Origin: Paenibacillus sp. cl123
GTDB taxonomy: Bacteria > Bacillota > Bacilli > Paenibacillales > NBRC-103111
NCBI RefSeq assembly: GCF_900101595.1
Contig: NZ_FMYY01000003.1
Location: forward strand, 429,889 to 493,888
Direction of reading: 5' to 3'
DNA: 64,000 nucleotides
Both the position numbers and the translations under genes were made by a program. This document shows, in pieces, positions 18,874-26,130 of this stretch. The stretch's first letter is position 1. Each line of letters starts with the position of its first letter. Under the pieces are notes generated by a model that was given only the letters and a program-made list of their open reading frames with translations, did not search any database and was not told the origin of the DNA.

Positions 18874-20127
18874 ATGAATCCGACTAAAAAGAACCGATTG
18901 AAGTCAAGCTCCAAGGTGATGAGCGCCGTCGTTATCAGTACGGCGCTGATCGCCGGCTGCTCGGCGCAGCCTGCCCAGCAGCCGGCGGCCGCCACGGCCG
19001 AATCGCAAGTGAAGACGGTCAAGACAGCGCCGGTGGAGAAGAAGAAGATAGGCGAACCGCTTGAGCAGGTGGCCGATGTCACGGCCTCCGTCCAGATGAA
19101 TATCGTCTCGAAAGTTACGGGCGATGTGCTGGAGATCGTTAAGAAGCGGGGAGATTATGTCGAGAAGGGCGAAGTCTTGTTCCGGATCGACCCCACTGAC
19201 ATGAAGATTCAGAGGGAGAAGGCGCAAATTTCGATTGACGGAGCCAAGGACCAGATGGATAAGGCGCGTAAGGAGCTGGACGATTCCAAGCAGGATCTGC
19301 AGAGCGGCATTGCGAAGCTGGAAGCCGCGCTGGCCGATGCGGAGAAAAACTACAGCAAGCTGCGCAACGACTATGATCTTGGTCTCGTGACGAAAATTCA
19401 GCTGGAGCAGACGGAAACGCAGCTGAACAGCTTAAGGCTCGATCTGGATGGCTCGAAGCGCAAGCTGCAGACCTTGAACAGCACCAACGCGCTTTCGCAA
19501 TTGGAGCAGCAGCTGCAGATGTCCAATGTCTCCTTGCGCGAGCTGGACCGCAGTCTCGGCTACACCGACGTGAAAGCAACAGTCAGCGGCGTACTGACCG
19601 ATTTGCCGGTCGAGGTCGGGATGACGCTCAATCCGGGAAGTCCGGCGGCTACCGTTCAGCAGCTCGATCCTGTTAAAATTAAAGCAGAGCTGACGGAGGA
19701 ATCGGCAGCCCTGATCCGCGGCAAGTCGGAGCTGACGTTCTACGTTCCGGGCACCACGGATAAAACCATGGCCAAAGTGAGTTATCTGGCGGACGTCGTT
19801 GGCGCCCAGACTAAATCCTACGCGCTGGAGCTTGAAGTGCCGAACCCTGACCGGAAGCTGAAGCCCGGCATGAAGGCCCAAATTCAGCTGACCGAAGAGC
19901 CGGATCAAATCGTCGTAACCGTGCCGACGCTCAGTGTAGTCCGCGAAGGCGGAGATACGTATGTGTTTGTGCTGGTGGGCGACACGGCCGAAAAACGCAA
20001 GGTTCAGCTCGGACGTCTGAACGAAACGGTCCAGGAGGTGCTCTCCGGCGTGAAGGAAGGCGAGCAGCTTATCGTATCGGGCCAAAACCAACTCAAAGAC
20101 AAAGAAAAAGTACAGCTCGCCAAGTAA
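18874..20127 (+). CDS. HlyD-type membrane-fusion lipoprotein of the RND pump
   Basis: The 417-residue protein has a lipoprotein signal ending in LIAGC (Cys near 29). The lipoyl-like motif is KRGDYVEKGEVLFRIDPTD near 90-108. A long alpha-hairpin coiled coil (about 112-225) follows, then the returning half VKATVSGVLTDLPVEVGMTL and C-terminal barrel domains. In Gram-positive bacteria such adaptors anchor in the membrane and extend the pump through the wall. It lies 48 bases after the RND gene and 30 bases before the secreted partner gene, with an AAAAGGAGA site. Confidence 0.9.
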   Translation: MNPTKKNRLKSSSKVMSAVVISTALIAGCSAQPAQQPAAATAESQVKTVKTAPVEKKKIGEPLEQVADVTASVQMNIVSKVTGDVLEIVKKRGDYVEKGEVLFRIDPTDMKIQREKAQISIDGAKDQMDKARKELDDSKQDLQSGIAKLEAALADAEKNYSKLRNDYDLGLVTKIQLEQTETQLNSLRLDLDGSKRKLQTLNSTNALSQLEQQLQMSNVSLRELDRSLGYTDVKATVSGVLTDLPVEVGMTLNPGSPAATVQQLDPVKIKAELTEESAALIRGKSELTFYVPGTTDKTMAKVSYLADVVGAQTKSYALELEVPNPDRKLKPGMKAQIQLTEEPDQIVVTVPTLSVVREGGDTYVFVLVGDTAEKRKVQLGRLNETVQEVLSGVKEGEQLIVSGQNQLKDKEKVQLAK

Positions 20128-20157
20128 GTCAGAGCGGACTCGACAGGAGGAAAACAA

Positions 20158-21879
20158 GTGAACAACAAACTGATCAAGACTGTAGCAACTGTAGCCATCT
20201 CCGTTTCTCTGCTCGGCTCCGGGCTTACCGCCTACGCGGCGGAAGGCGTCGTAGCGGAGGCGAGCACTCCCGCTTCCGTTTCTTATAAGCTAACCGATCT
20301 GCTGGATGTTGAAATTAAAGGCGCCTTGAATGAGCGCATTGATTCAGGCACACGCCTTGGGGTAACCGTTCGGATGAAAAATAACGGAACTGCAATTACT
20401 CGGGTACCCGAGTATGAGGTGCGCCTCCAGACGAGCGAAGGCGTCGAATATACGCTGAAGCCAAGCGCGTCCAATGCGAAGTCTCTTCAGCCGAAGGCTA
20501 CTACCGAGCTCAGCTATTTGGCCGAAATCGATCGTACGGATGAGATTACGCTGACCCAGGTTAACTGGACCGATGTGGACTATTATGTGTATCCGAAGAA
20601 AGAAACGCCGATTCTCGGCGTTCCGATCCAAGGAGAAGCCTGGAAGGGCAGCGATTCGGCGATTACGGACCCGACGGCGGTAAAGAAATGGTCCGAGTCC
20701 TTTAAAATTCCCGGACTCGTTTCTCCCGTCCAGTACACGCCGGTAGCGATCAATAAAGAATCGACCGCGAGCGGAACGGTATATGTCGTGCAATTGCTTG
20801 CCTACAACCCGACGGACAAGCGAGAGAATGTGCCTGCCTTCGACATCGACGGCAAAGGAGGCGGCAAGGTATTCGGCGGCTCCCGGGTGGAGAAGGACAC
20901 GGTCGTGCTGGAAGGTAAAACGGAAAAGTATATCCATTACGCAATCCCTACGGACCAGGACACGGTCTTGCAGAGCCTGAACCTGCTGACGCCGGAAACT
21001 TTTGCGGAAGCCGGAGCCGCAGGCGTGAACGTTACCAGCTACAAAGTAGGCCGTTTGAACATCCTGCTTCCAGGCGAAGCGCCGGGAACCAGCTTTGCAG
21101 CCTACAAGCTGGGAGCTCCTATCGTATTCGATGAGAGAAGCCAGCTGATCAACCCGGATCTGGCCGTATCCATCGTCGAATACAATATGCATGAGAATAC
21201 GGAAGATGGAAATAAAAACGTTACGGCCAAGTTCAAGCTGACGAACAAATCGTCAAAGCCGATAGCTGTACCGACGTTCCAGGCAGATCTCGTAAGCAAA
21301 GACGGCTATGAGTATGCAGGAAGCCGTCAAGCGGTCCAGACGGCCACTGTGCTGCCTAACTCCTCGCTGACCGTCAGCTATTCGTTCACCTTGCCGGTAT
21401 CGGAGAAGGGCGACGGTTTGGTGCTGAAGGTACAGGATGCGGTCACGGCGGCGCCTTACAAATCGACAATCGCGGCCGTATCGACCGGCTTGCAGGAAGC
21501 GAAGAAGGATGAGTGGAGCTTGTATCCGTTCACGGTTAAGGTCAACAACTGGACGTTGAACTCCGATTACGGCGCTACAACGAATTATCAATATGTATAC
21601 CGGCTGAAGCTGGACCTGGCCATTACCCGCGACGAGCAGGTGCAGTTGGACGCTTCCTTCCCGTCTCTGCTGGTGGAGCTGTACGACTCCTACGACCGAC
21701 TGGTAGGTACAGGCAATGCAACTCTCTTCGGCACAAGCCGTCTGGTAAATGGAGATAACGTGATTTCGCTCCGCGGAGCATCCGATATACTGGACGTTCA
21801 TCACAAGGTACGCATCTATGAAACGTTCTCGACGCCGACGGGAGATGCGAAGCGCCTGCTCGTTGAATACAATCAGTAA
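20158..21879 (+). CDS. Secreted protein with Ig-like beta repeats (RND-associated)
   Basis: The protein has 573 residues from a GTG preceded by AGGAGG. A signal peptide is cleaved near AYA-AE (27/28). Beta-rich units are visible: residues about 40-135 (VTVRMKNNGT...EYEVRLQTSEG) and about 335-430 (FKLTNKSSKPIAVPTFQADLVSKDGYEY), plus less clear units between and after. These match the pattern of the protein at 12647-14866, so the two are probably distant paralogues. No anchor or catalytic motif is seen. It is the last gene of the RND operon. Function unknown; an extracellular partner or chaperone of the pump is an inference. Confidence 0.8.
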   Translation: MNNKLIKTVATVAISVSLLGSGLTAYAAEGVVAEASTPASVSYKLTDLLDVEIKGALNERIDSGTRLGVTVRMKNNGTAITRVPEYEVRLQTSEGVEYTLKPSASNAKSLQPKATTELSYLAEIDRTDEITLTQVNWTDVDYYVYPKKETPILGVPIQGEAWKGSDSAITDPTAVKKWSESFKIPGLVSPVQYTPVAINKESTASGTVYVVQLLAYNPTDKRENVPAFDIDGKGGGKVFGGSRVEKDTVVLEGKTEKYIHYAIPTDQDTVLQSLNLLTPETFAEAGAAGVNVTSYKVGRLNILLPGEAPGTSFAAYKLGAPIVFDERSQLINPDLAVSIVEYNMHENTEDGNKNVTAKFKLTNKSSKPIAVPTFQADLVSKDGYEYAGSRQAVQTATVLPNSSLTVSYSFTLPVSEKGDGLVLKVQDAVTAAPYKSTIAAVSTGLQEAKKDEWSLYPFTVKVNNWTLNSDYGATTNYQYVYRLKLDLAITRDEQVQLDASFPSLLVELYDSYDRLVGTGNATLFGTSRLVNGDNVISLRGASDILDVHHKVRIYETFSTPTGDAKRLLVEYNQ

Positions 21880-21928
21880 AAGCAGTAGTGGTCCTTATCT
21901 ATTCATATCCGGATAATGCAAATGAAAC

Positions 21929-21953
21929 AAAGCCGCCCCCAAGGGCGGCTTTG
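21929..21953. terminator. Bidirectional terminator between RND operon and GDPD gene
   Basis: AAAGCCGCCC at 21929-21938 pairs with GGGCGGCTTT at 21943-21952. It lies between convergent genes and has A and T runs on both sides. Confidence 0.8.
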
Positions 21954-21996
21954 CTGCAGGTGCGAATGAGATGCCGATGCCCCGGCTCCCGGCCAA

Positions 21997-23028
21997 TCAG
22001 GCGGAACTGCCAGGGCCAAGCCAAAGCTTCATGCGTTCCAGAAACCAGGATATTCTCGAATCACCAGGCTCGGAGCTTGGCAGCGGCGCAAATTCGGCGG
22101 CCGGCTGCAGTGGGGCTGGAGCGGCCGTCATAACGGTTCGGGTTTCCGTAAGACCGTCTTCGCCCGGGAAAGAGACAGCGGTTCTGCGGCTGGAAGGCAG
22201 AAGCTCATCGGTATAAACGCCATGTACGCCCATTTTCTGGAGCCGCGCCCATTCTAAAGGGTCATTCAGCGTATGCGTATAAACAACGGCTCCTTCTGCC
22301 TTCAGCTGTCTCATCCAATTAGCGTCCACCCGCTCCAAGGGCATGGCCACAGCCTGAATGCCCAGCGTCCGGACTTCTTCCAATACTTCCTCGTGGCTTA
22401 ACGACGACAAGTAAAGAGAGAAGAGGTAGGAAGGGAAAGGGTATATATCGCGCACCTGCCTGATCATCTCTGGGGTGTACAGCTCGGGAATGATCCGCTC
22501 CAGCAGGGCTGGATCTATCGCTTTAGCCGCCTCCACAAGCAGCCGGAATTGCTTATCTACAATTTGAGGGTCGGTTTCCTTGGTGTCCGTGACCAGATAG
22601 GCATCCGGGTAAGCAACCAGCAGGTTTAACAGCTCCGAGACTTCCAGAGGCCGGTAGGCGCCCAATATGTTTCGTTCCTTGAACTGCGCCAGGCTCATGG
22701 GCGCATTAACGGTTTGTTCGGAAGCTACAGTCTGCTGCAGCATGCGCGACAAATAATCGGACCAGTCATGTCTGGCAACCAGATGTCCGTCCGTAGTCAG
22801 TATAAGATCCGCCTCAAAAACGCGGAAGCCTTTGTCGTAATTAAGAACAAATGCTTCTCCGGCGTTGGCGGTGTTTACTCCATCGATCTGACCCATACCG
22901 TGGGCGATATGGGTATGGCGGGTCCAAGTATCCTGCGCATAGGCGGGCGGCGATGAGCTTCCCAGCAAAATGCCCAAGGCTAGCAGGCTGCAACCCAATG
23001 CCTTTACCCCGTATTTATAAGCTGACAT
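21997..23028 (-). CDS. Secreted glycerophosphodiester phosphodiesterase-like protein
   Basis: The 343-residue protein has a signal peptide ending near PAYA-QD (about 31). The TIM-barrel GDPD-type pattern follows: HIAHGMGQI, then GFRVFEADLILTTDGHLVARHDW, which holds the metal Glu and Asp and the catalytic His residues. The family splits glycerophosphodiesters into an alcohol and glycerol-3-phosphate; secreted forms act on lipid or teichoic-acid breakdown products. The C-terminal 40 residues look unstructured. A GGAGGGAACCTG site precedes the ATG. The HG-EA-DL pattern is slightly unlike canonical GDPD, so a related phosphodiesterase is possible. Confidence 0.75.
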   Translation of the reverse strand: MSAYKYGVKALGCSLLALGILLGSSSPPAYAQDTWTRHTHIAHGMGQIDGVNTANAGEAFVLNYDKGFRVFEADLILTTDGHLVARHDWSDYLSRMLQQTVASEQTVNAPMSLAQFKERNILGAYRPLEVSELLNLLVAYPDAYLVTDTKETDPQIVDKQFRLLVEAAKAIDPALLERIIPELYTPEMIRQVRDIYPFPSYLFSLYLSSLSHEEVLEEVRTLGIQAVAMPLERVDANWMRQLKAEGAVVYTHTLNDPLEWARLQKMGVHGVYTDELLPSSRRTAVSFPGEDGLTETRTVMTAAPAPLQPAAEFAPLPSSEPGDSRISWFLERMKLWLGPGSSA

Positions 23029-23172
23029 CAGGTTCCCTCCTTCATGCTGTTTGTTGTATGTTTAAACAGGCCGCAAGAAAATGTAACAGGCTCGGGCAAA
23101 AATGGGCCTTCATGATCTCTAGGCTTGTCGAATTATGAGATTCACCACCGTACAAGCGGTGGCATAGCATGG

Positions 23173-23178
23173 TATAAT
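23173..23178 (+). promoter_or_regulatory. -10 element upstream of the PgpA-like gene
   Basis: A perfect TATAAT lies 32 bases before the start at 23210. No good -35 is seen; a small hairpin CCACCG/CGGTGG (23145-23162) lies just upstream. Confidence 0.4.
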
Positions 23179-23209
23179 AACATCATTTCCTAATAAAGGG
23201 GCGTTACCA

Positions 23210-23773
23210 ATGACAAGACAAGTTCACAGTCAGGAAATACGAGCCGCCGTCTACCAGAAGCTCCAGGAGCGCGGCGTAGCCATCGAGGATATTGCCTGGA
23301 TCGTCCGGGAGATGCAAGGTCCGTATAACGCCGATCTGACCATGGAGGCTTGCATAAACGCCGTCCATGCGGTTCTGCAGAAGCGGGAGCTGCAGCACGC
23401 CCTGCTCGTCGGCATCGAGCTCGACATGCTCGCAGAGAAAGGCATGCTCTCGGAGCCGATTCAATCGATCATTGCTGGAGATGAAGGACTGTTCGGTTGC
23501 GACGAGACGCTTGCGCTTGGCTCCGTATTTGGCTATGGCAGCATTGCCGTCACGACATTTGGACATCTGGACAAACAAAAAATCGGTATTATCCGCCAGC
23601 TGGATACGAAAAACGGCCGCGGCATCCATACCTTCCTGGATGATCTGGTGGCAAGCATCGCCGCTTCCGCTTCCAGCCGGATCGCTCACCATCAGCGGGA
23701 CCAACAGGAAAACGACGATACGGTAGTGCCGTTCGTGCCTGCATTGGACGTGCCTGAAGAAAATGCGGGGTAA
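23210..23773 (+). CDS. Phosphatidylglycerophosphatase A family protein (YutG-like)
   Basis: The 187-residue protein matches the soluble Firmicute PgpA family: an N-terminal helix with RGVAIEDIAWIVREMQ, the ACINAVHAVLQKRELQHALLVGIELD segment, then GDEGLFGCDETLALGSVFGYGSIAVTTFGHLDKQKIGII and a HTFLDDLVASIAA helix. The family removes phosphate from phosphatidylglycerophosphate, although the Bacillus YutG type is not firmly characterised. The charged C-terminal tail is variable. It is a single gene with its own terminator. Confidence 0.82.
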   Translation: MTRQVHSQEIRAAVYQKLQERGVAIEDIAWIVREMQGPYNADLTMEACINAVHAVLQKRELQHALLVGIELDMLAEKGMLSEPIQSIIAGDEGLFGCDETLALGSVFGYGSIAVTTFGHLDKQKIGIIRQLDTKNGRGIHTFLDDLVASIAASASSRIAHHQRDQQENDDTVVPFVPALDVPEENAG

Positions 23774-23807
23774 CCTTATCTTGGGCAACTCCCTATTATA
23801 AGTTCGG

Positions 23808-23838
23808 AAGCTCCCTGTGAAATAAGGGGGCTTTCTTC
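23808..23838 (+). terminator. Terminator after the PgpA-like gene
   Basis: AAGCTCCCT at 23808-23816 pairs with AGGGGGCTT at 23825-23833 (one G-U pair), followed by TTCTTCT. Confidence 0.7.
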
Positions 23839-23896
23839 TGGTTACACTAATGATCGTGACCTTATCCTTACATTGTTATAGCGAGGTGCGATTAAT

Positions 23897-24061
23897 ATGA
23901 AATGGATTTATTGGGTTAAGCTGTATGAAAGCAAATTCCAGGCGGGTTGTTTGGCTAAACGCATGGAGGAGGACTGGTGGATTTACGGCTATGAATGCCC
24001 CAGTGAGGTCGAGGTGTTTAAGTCAACGAAGGGAAGGTTCGGCGTCCGGTATATTGTGTAA
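23897..24061 (+). CDS. Small aromatic-rich protein, 54 residues, unknown
   Basis: An ATG with GAGGTG upstream opens a 54-codon frame ending at 24061. The peptide is rich in Trp and Tyr (starts MKWIYWVKLYE, then DWWIYGYE) and has two Cys. No signal or membrane segment is seen. It stands alone before the tRNA promoter. I do not recognise a family; the composition and ribosome site support a real gene. Confidence 0.6.
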   Translation: MKWIYWVKLYESKFQAGCLAKRMEEDWWIYGYECPSEVEVFKSTKGRFGVRYIV

Positions 24062-24071
24062 AAATTATTGC

Positions 24072-24101
24072 TTGACTATCCGAGCAGGGTTAGTGTATAT
24101 T
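24072..24101 (+). promoter_or_regulatory. tRNA operon promoter
   Basis: TTGACT at 24072-24077, an 18-base spacer, and TATATT at 24096-24101, placed about 40 bases before the first tRNA. Confidence 0.75.
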
Positions 24102-24139
24102 TATTTCTGTCGCTGTTTGCCGAAGCAATTTGGCACTGT

Positions 24140-24213
<74 letters not shown>

Positions 24214-24224
24214 TAAGCTTGTCA

Positions 24225-24298
24225 GGGCCCTTAGCTCAGTTGGTTAGAGCGGTCGGCTCATAACCGATTGGTCGGGGGTTCGAGTCCCTCAGGGCCCA
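24225..24298 (+). tRNA. tRNA-Ile2 (anticodon CAT, lysidine type)
   Basis: The 74-base cloverleaf has acceptor GGGCCCT/AGGGCCC and anticodon CAT at 24259-24261. The D-arm TTAGCTCAGTTGGTTAGAGC and the anticodon stem CGGCTCATAACCG resemble bacterial tRNA-Ile2, whose C34 is changed to lysidine by TilS so that it reads AUA. An elongator tRNA-Met is the alternative, which anticodon-only tools would call. CCA is not encoded. Confidence 0.85.
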
Positions 24299-24306
24299 TA
24301 GCGAAG

Positions 24307-24332
24307 AAACCCTTGCTGAGCAAGGGTTTTTC
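24307..24332 (+). terminator. Terminator of the tRNA operon
   Basis: AAACCCTTGC at 24307-24316 pairs perfectly with GCAAGGGTTT at 24320-24329, followed by Ts. Confidence 0.88.
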
Positions 24333-24467
24333 ATAATTTGTACGGATGAGTAGAGAGAGCTTCCATGCAAGACTGCCCATAAACGCTTTTTAAGAGTAAA
24401 GAAAGTCCGGATCGGAGCTATTCTTATGTATAAATCCTCGGGGGCTTACGAACGTAATTATTTTTTT

Positions 24468-24502
24468 GTGTAAAAGCCGTGTAAAAGCCGTTTAAAAGCG
24501 TG
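24468..24502 (+). repeat. Short direct repeat, three 11-base units
   Basis: The unit GTGTAAAAGCC occurs twice exactly and a third time as GTTTAAAAGC, ending in GTG. It lies just past the stop codon of the minus-strand small gene at 24521. Role unknown. Confidence 0.7.
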
Positions 24503-24520
24503 TTGCTCTGCCGGCGAATT

Positions 24521-24688
24521 TCACTCTTCATCCTCAGAGGGCGGCGGAGACTCTGCATCGGCCTCAGCATCGTCCCGGGGACGAGAAGCCTTCTCTTGAT
24601 TTAACCTGTTCATTTTCCACTCCCCATACAGCTCAGTCGATATACCCAACTGAAGAATAATAAGATCACAATCAAGTGCTTGTTTCAC
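24521..24688 (-). CDS. Small acidic-tailed protein, 55 residues, unknown
   Basis: A GTG at 24688 with a strong AGGAGG six bases upstream gives 55 residues; the longer frame to 24787 lacks such a site. The N-terminal half (QALDCDLIILQLGIS) is hydrophobic and could form a helix. The C-terminal third is rich in Asp, Glu and Pro and ends SEDEE. No family is recognised. An attenuator-like hairpin precedes it on the same strand. Confidence 0.6.
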   Translation of the reverse strand: MKQALDCDLIILQLGISTELYGEWKMNRLNQEKASRPRDDAEADAESPPPSEDEE

Positions 24689-24719
24689 TTTGGTGCCTCC
24701 TGTCTGATGTGATTTGTCG

Positions 24720-24756
24720 AAAATAAAAATACCACCCTTCGCCAAAGAAAGGTGGT
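24720..24756 (-). terminator. Attenuator-like hairpin upstream of the 55-residue gene
   Basis: On the minus strand ACCACCTTT pairs, with one bulge, with AAGGGTGGT and is followed by ATTTTTATTTT. It sits about 30 bases before the ribosome site of the gene at 24688, with no gene behind it, so it may be a leader attenuator. Confidence 0.5.
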
Positions 24757-25070
24757 CCGGTTGCACTACTAGCTCCTTCGAATCCAAGTGCCCACATACA
24801 GATCCGAATTCATTGCTTACCTAAGTTCATCATAACAAATGAGAAGACTTATTTCTGTTTGTTTTCACACGTTGTTGGAATTGTGTTGGTGGAAGAGGGA
24901 GGCTCATTTGTCTTTTTCGGCGCTCCCGCGAATAAAGGAAGCGGCATAGGGCTATGCTATCCATCGAAGCTTGAAGCATGTGCGGGCATGCCGACGAGCA
25001 TCCTGACTGATTGATTGGGCGGTATCCATTGCGGGTAAGAATGTGTAACAACGCAATTGGAGGATTAGCA
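24757..25070. other. Intergenic stretch, nothing clear
   Basis: About 310 bases separate the attenuator-like hairpin from the small plus-strand gene at 25071. I see no convincing gene or RNA structure. The open frames here lack ribosome sites. The AT-rich part near 24820-24900 may hold the minus-strand promoter. Confidence 0.4.
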
Positions 25071-25298
25071 ATGGATCATTTCGCCAACTTTGATGAAGCA
25101 TTTGAATATTTAAAATCGATGCAAGCGGCCCGGGAAGAAGTGGCTGCGGACTCCTTACATAGGCCAGCTGGCCAGAAATCAGAGGGAGATTACGACCATG
25201 AGGGGGAGCGCTTGTTGCAGCAAGCAGAATCTAGTTATTTCTGGATGAGCGGCTCCGTTGTTTTCGCGGAGGAGAGCCGGCATACGGATGAGGGATAA
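25071..25298 (+). CDS. Small acidic soluble protein, 75 residues, unknown
   Basis: An ATG at 25071 follows GGAGGA at 25059-25064; the longer frame from 25011 lacks a site. The 75-residue product is acidic, begins MDHFANFDEAFEYLKSMQAA (a likely amphipathic helix), and has no signal or membrane segment. No family is recognised. Confidence 0.6.
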   Translation: MDHFANFDEAFEYLKSMQAAREEVAADSLHRPAGQKSEGDYDHEGERLLQQAESSYFWMSGSVVFAEESRHTDEG

Positions 25299-25339
25299 GT
25301 TCTCGAACAGCTGCGCTTACGCGCCATTCCACGGGTGCA

Positions 25340-25373
25340 AAAACCCCGTCTGCGCCAACAGACGGGGGTAGGT
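25340..25373 (-). terminator. Terminator of the SASP gene
   Basis: CCCCGTCTG and CAGACGGGG form a perfect stem. Read on the minus strand the stem is followed by TTTTTGC. Confidence 0.85.
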
Positions 25374-25439
25374 GTCAAGCTTACATTAACCACGCTCAGG
25401 TTCGAAGGAAAGCTTGGCCTCGGGTATCTTCCGAATGCA

Positions 25440-25673
25440 TTAACGCTTGCCGGCGAATTGTCCGGACAGTTGTTGTTCTGCGATTTGCACCAGTCTGCGT
25501 GTAATATGGCCCCCGATAGCGCCTGTGTCGCGAGTGGCCATATAGCCGTAGTAGCCGTCTTGAGGAACTTGAATACCCAGCTCTTGCGCGACTTCGTATT
25601 TGAGTTGTGCGAGTGCTGCCGCTGCTTGCTGTACCACCAGTTGATTGTTGGAACGACTTTGTCCTGTAGCCAT
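25440..25673 (-). CDS. Alpha/beta-type small acid-soluble spore protein
   Basis: The 77-residue protein has both SASP signatures: KYEVAQELGI, which holds the GPR protease cleavage site, and GAIGGHITRRLVQIAEQQL at the C-terminal side. Alpha/beta SASPs coat spore DNA and protect it from UV and chemicals, and are made in the forespore under sigma-G. The internal ATG at 25673 follows AGGAGGG at the correct spacing; the 103-residue frame is too long for the family. It is monocistronic with its own terminator. Confidence 0.95.
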   Translation of the reverse strand: MATGQSRSNNQLVVQQAAAALAQLKYEVAQELGIQVPQDGYYGYMATRDTGAIGGHITRRLVQIAEQQLSGQFAGKR

Positions 25674-25816
25674 ACCTGAAATCCCTCCTGGATTTATCTT
25701 CATTGGCATGTCTGAGCCAATGTAGGGATATGTTCCCCGGCGTTTCGGCATCTTATGCAGCCTATGCCAAACATTTTTTCCGGCGCGGCTTATTCAGAAT
25801 ATGCGCTAGGAACATC

Positions 25817-25846
25817 TTGATTTTTCCGAAGAGGACAGGATATAAT
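25817..25846 (+). promoter_or_regulatory. Promoter of tRNA-Leu
   Basis: TTGATT at 25817-25822, an 18-base spacer, and TATAAT at 25841-25846, about 31 bases before the tRNA. Confidence 0.8.
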
Positions 25847-25877
25847 AAGCAAAGTCGGTTTGATTGTAATAAAATGC

Positions 25878-25963
25878 GCCGGAGTGGCGGAATAGGCAGA
25901 CGCACAGGACTTAAAATCCTGCGGTGGGTGACCACCGTACCGGTTCGACCCCGGTCTTCGGCA
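25878..25963 (+). tRNA. tRNA-Leu (anticodon TAA)
   Basis: The 86-base class II tRNA has acceptor GCCGGAG/CTTCGGC, anticodon loop CTTAAAA giving TAA, and a variable arm CGGTGGGTGACCACCG. CCA is not encoded. Confidence 0.95.
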
Positions 25964-26013
25964 TTACCAGCTCTACGTACTTGTATAATCAGTTTTTATC
26001 CCAAGCACTAAAC

Positions 26014-26051
26014 AAGCCCTGGGAGGCAATGGCCTCATTAGGGCTTTTTTC
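26014..26051 (+). terminator. Terminator after tRNA-Leu
   Basis: AGCCCT pairs with AGGGCT around an inner GAGGC/GCCTC stem, followed by six Ts. Confidence 0.85.
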
Positions 26052-26130
26052 ATAACTATATTTGCAGGGCTCCGTGACAGCGTTCAACTGGACAGAGCCT
26101 TGCCCATGGTTGGCGCGCCGCGTGCGGCGC

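Noticed and set aside
24830-25051. 73-codon minus-strand frame as a leader gene
   Set aside because: No ribosome site and a random-looking composition.
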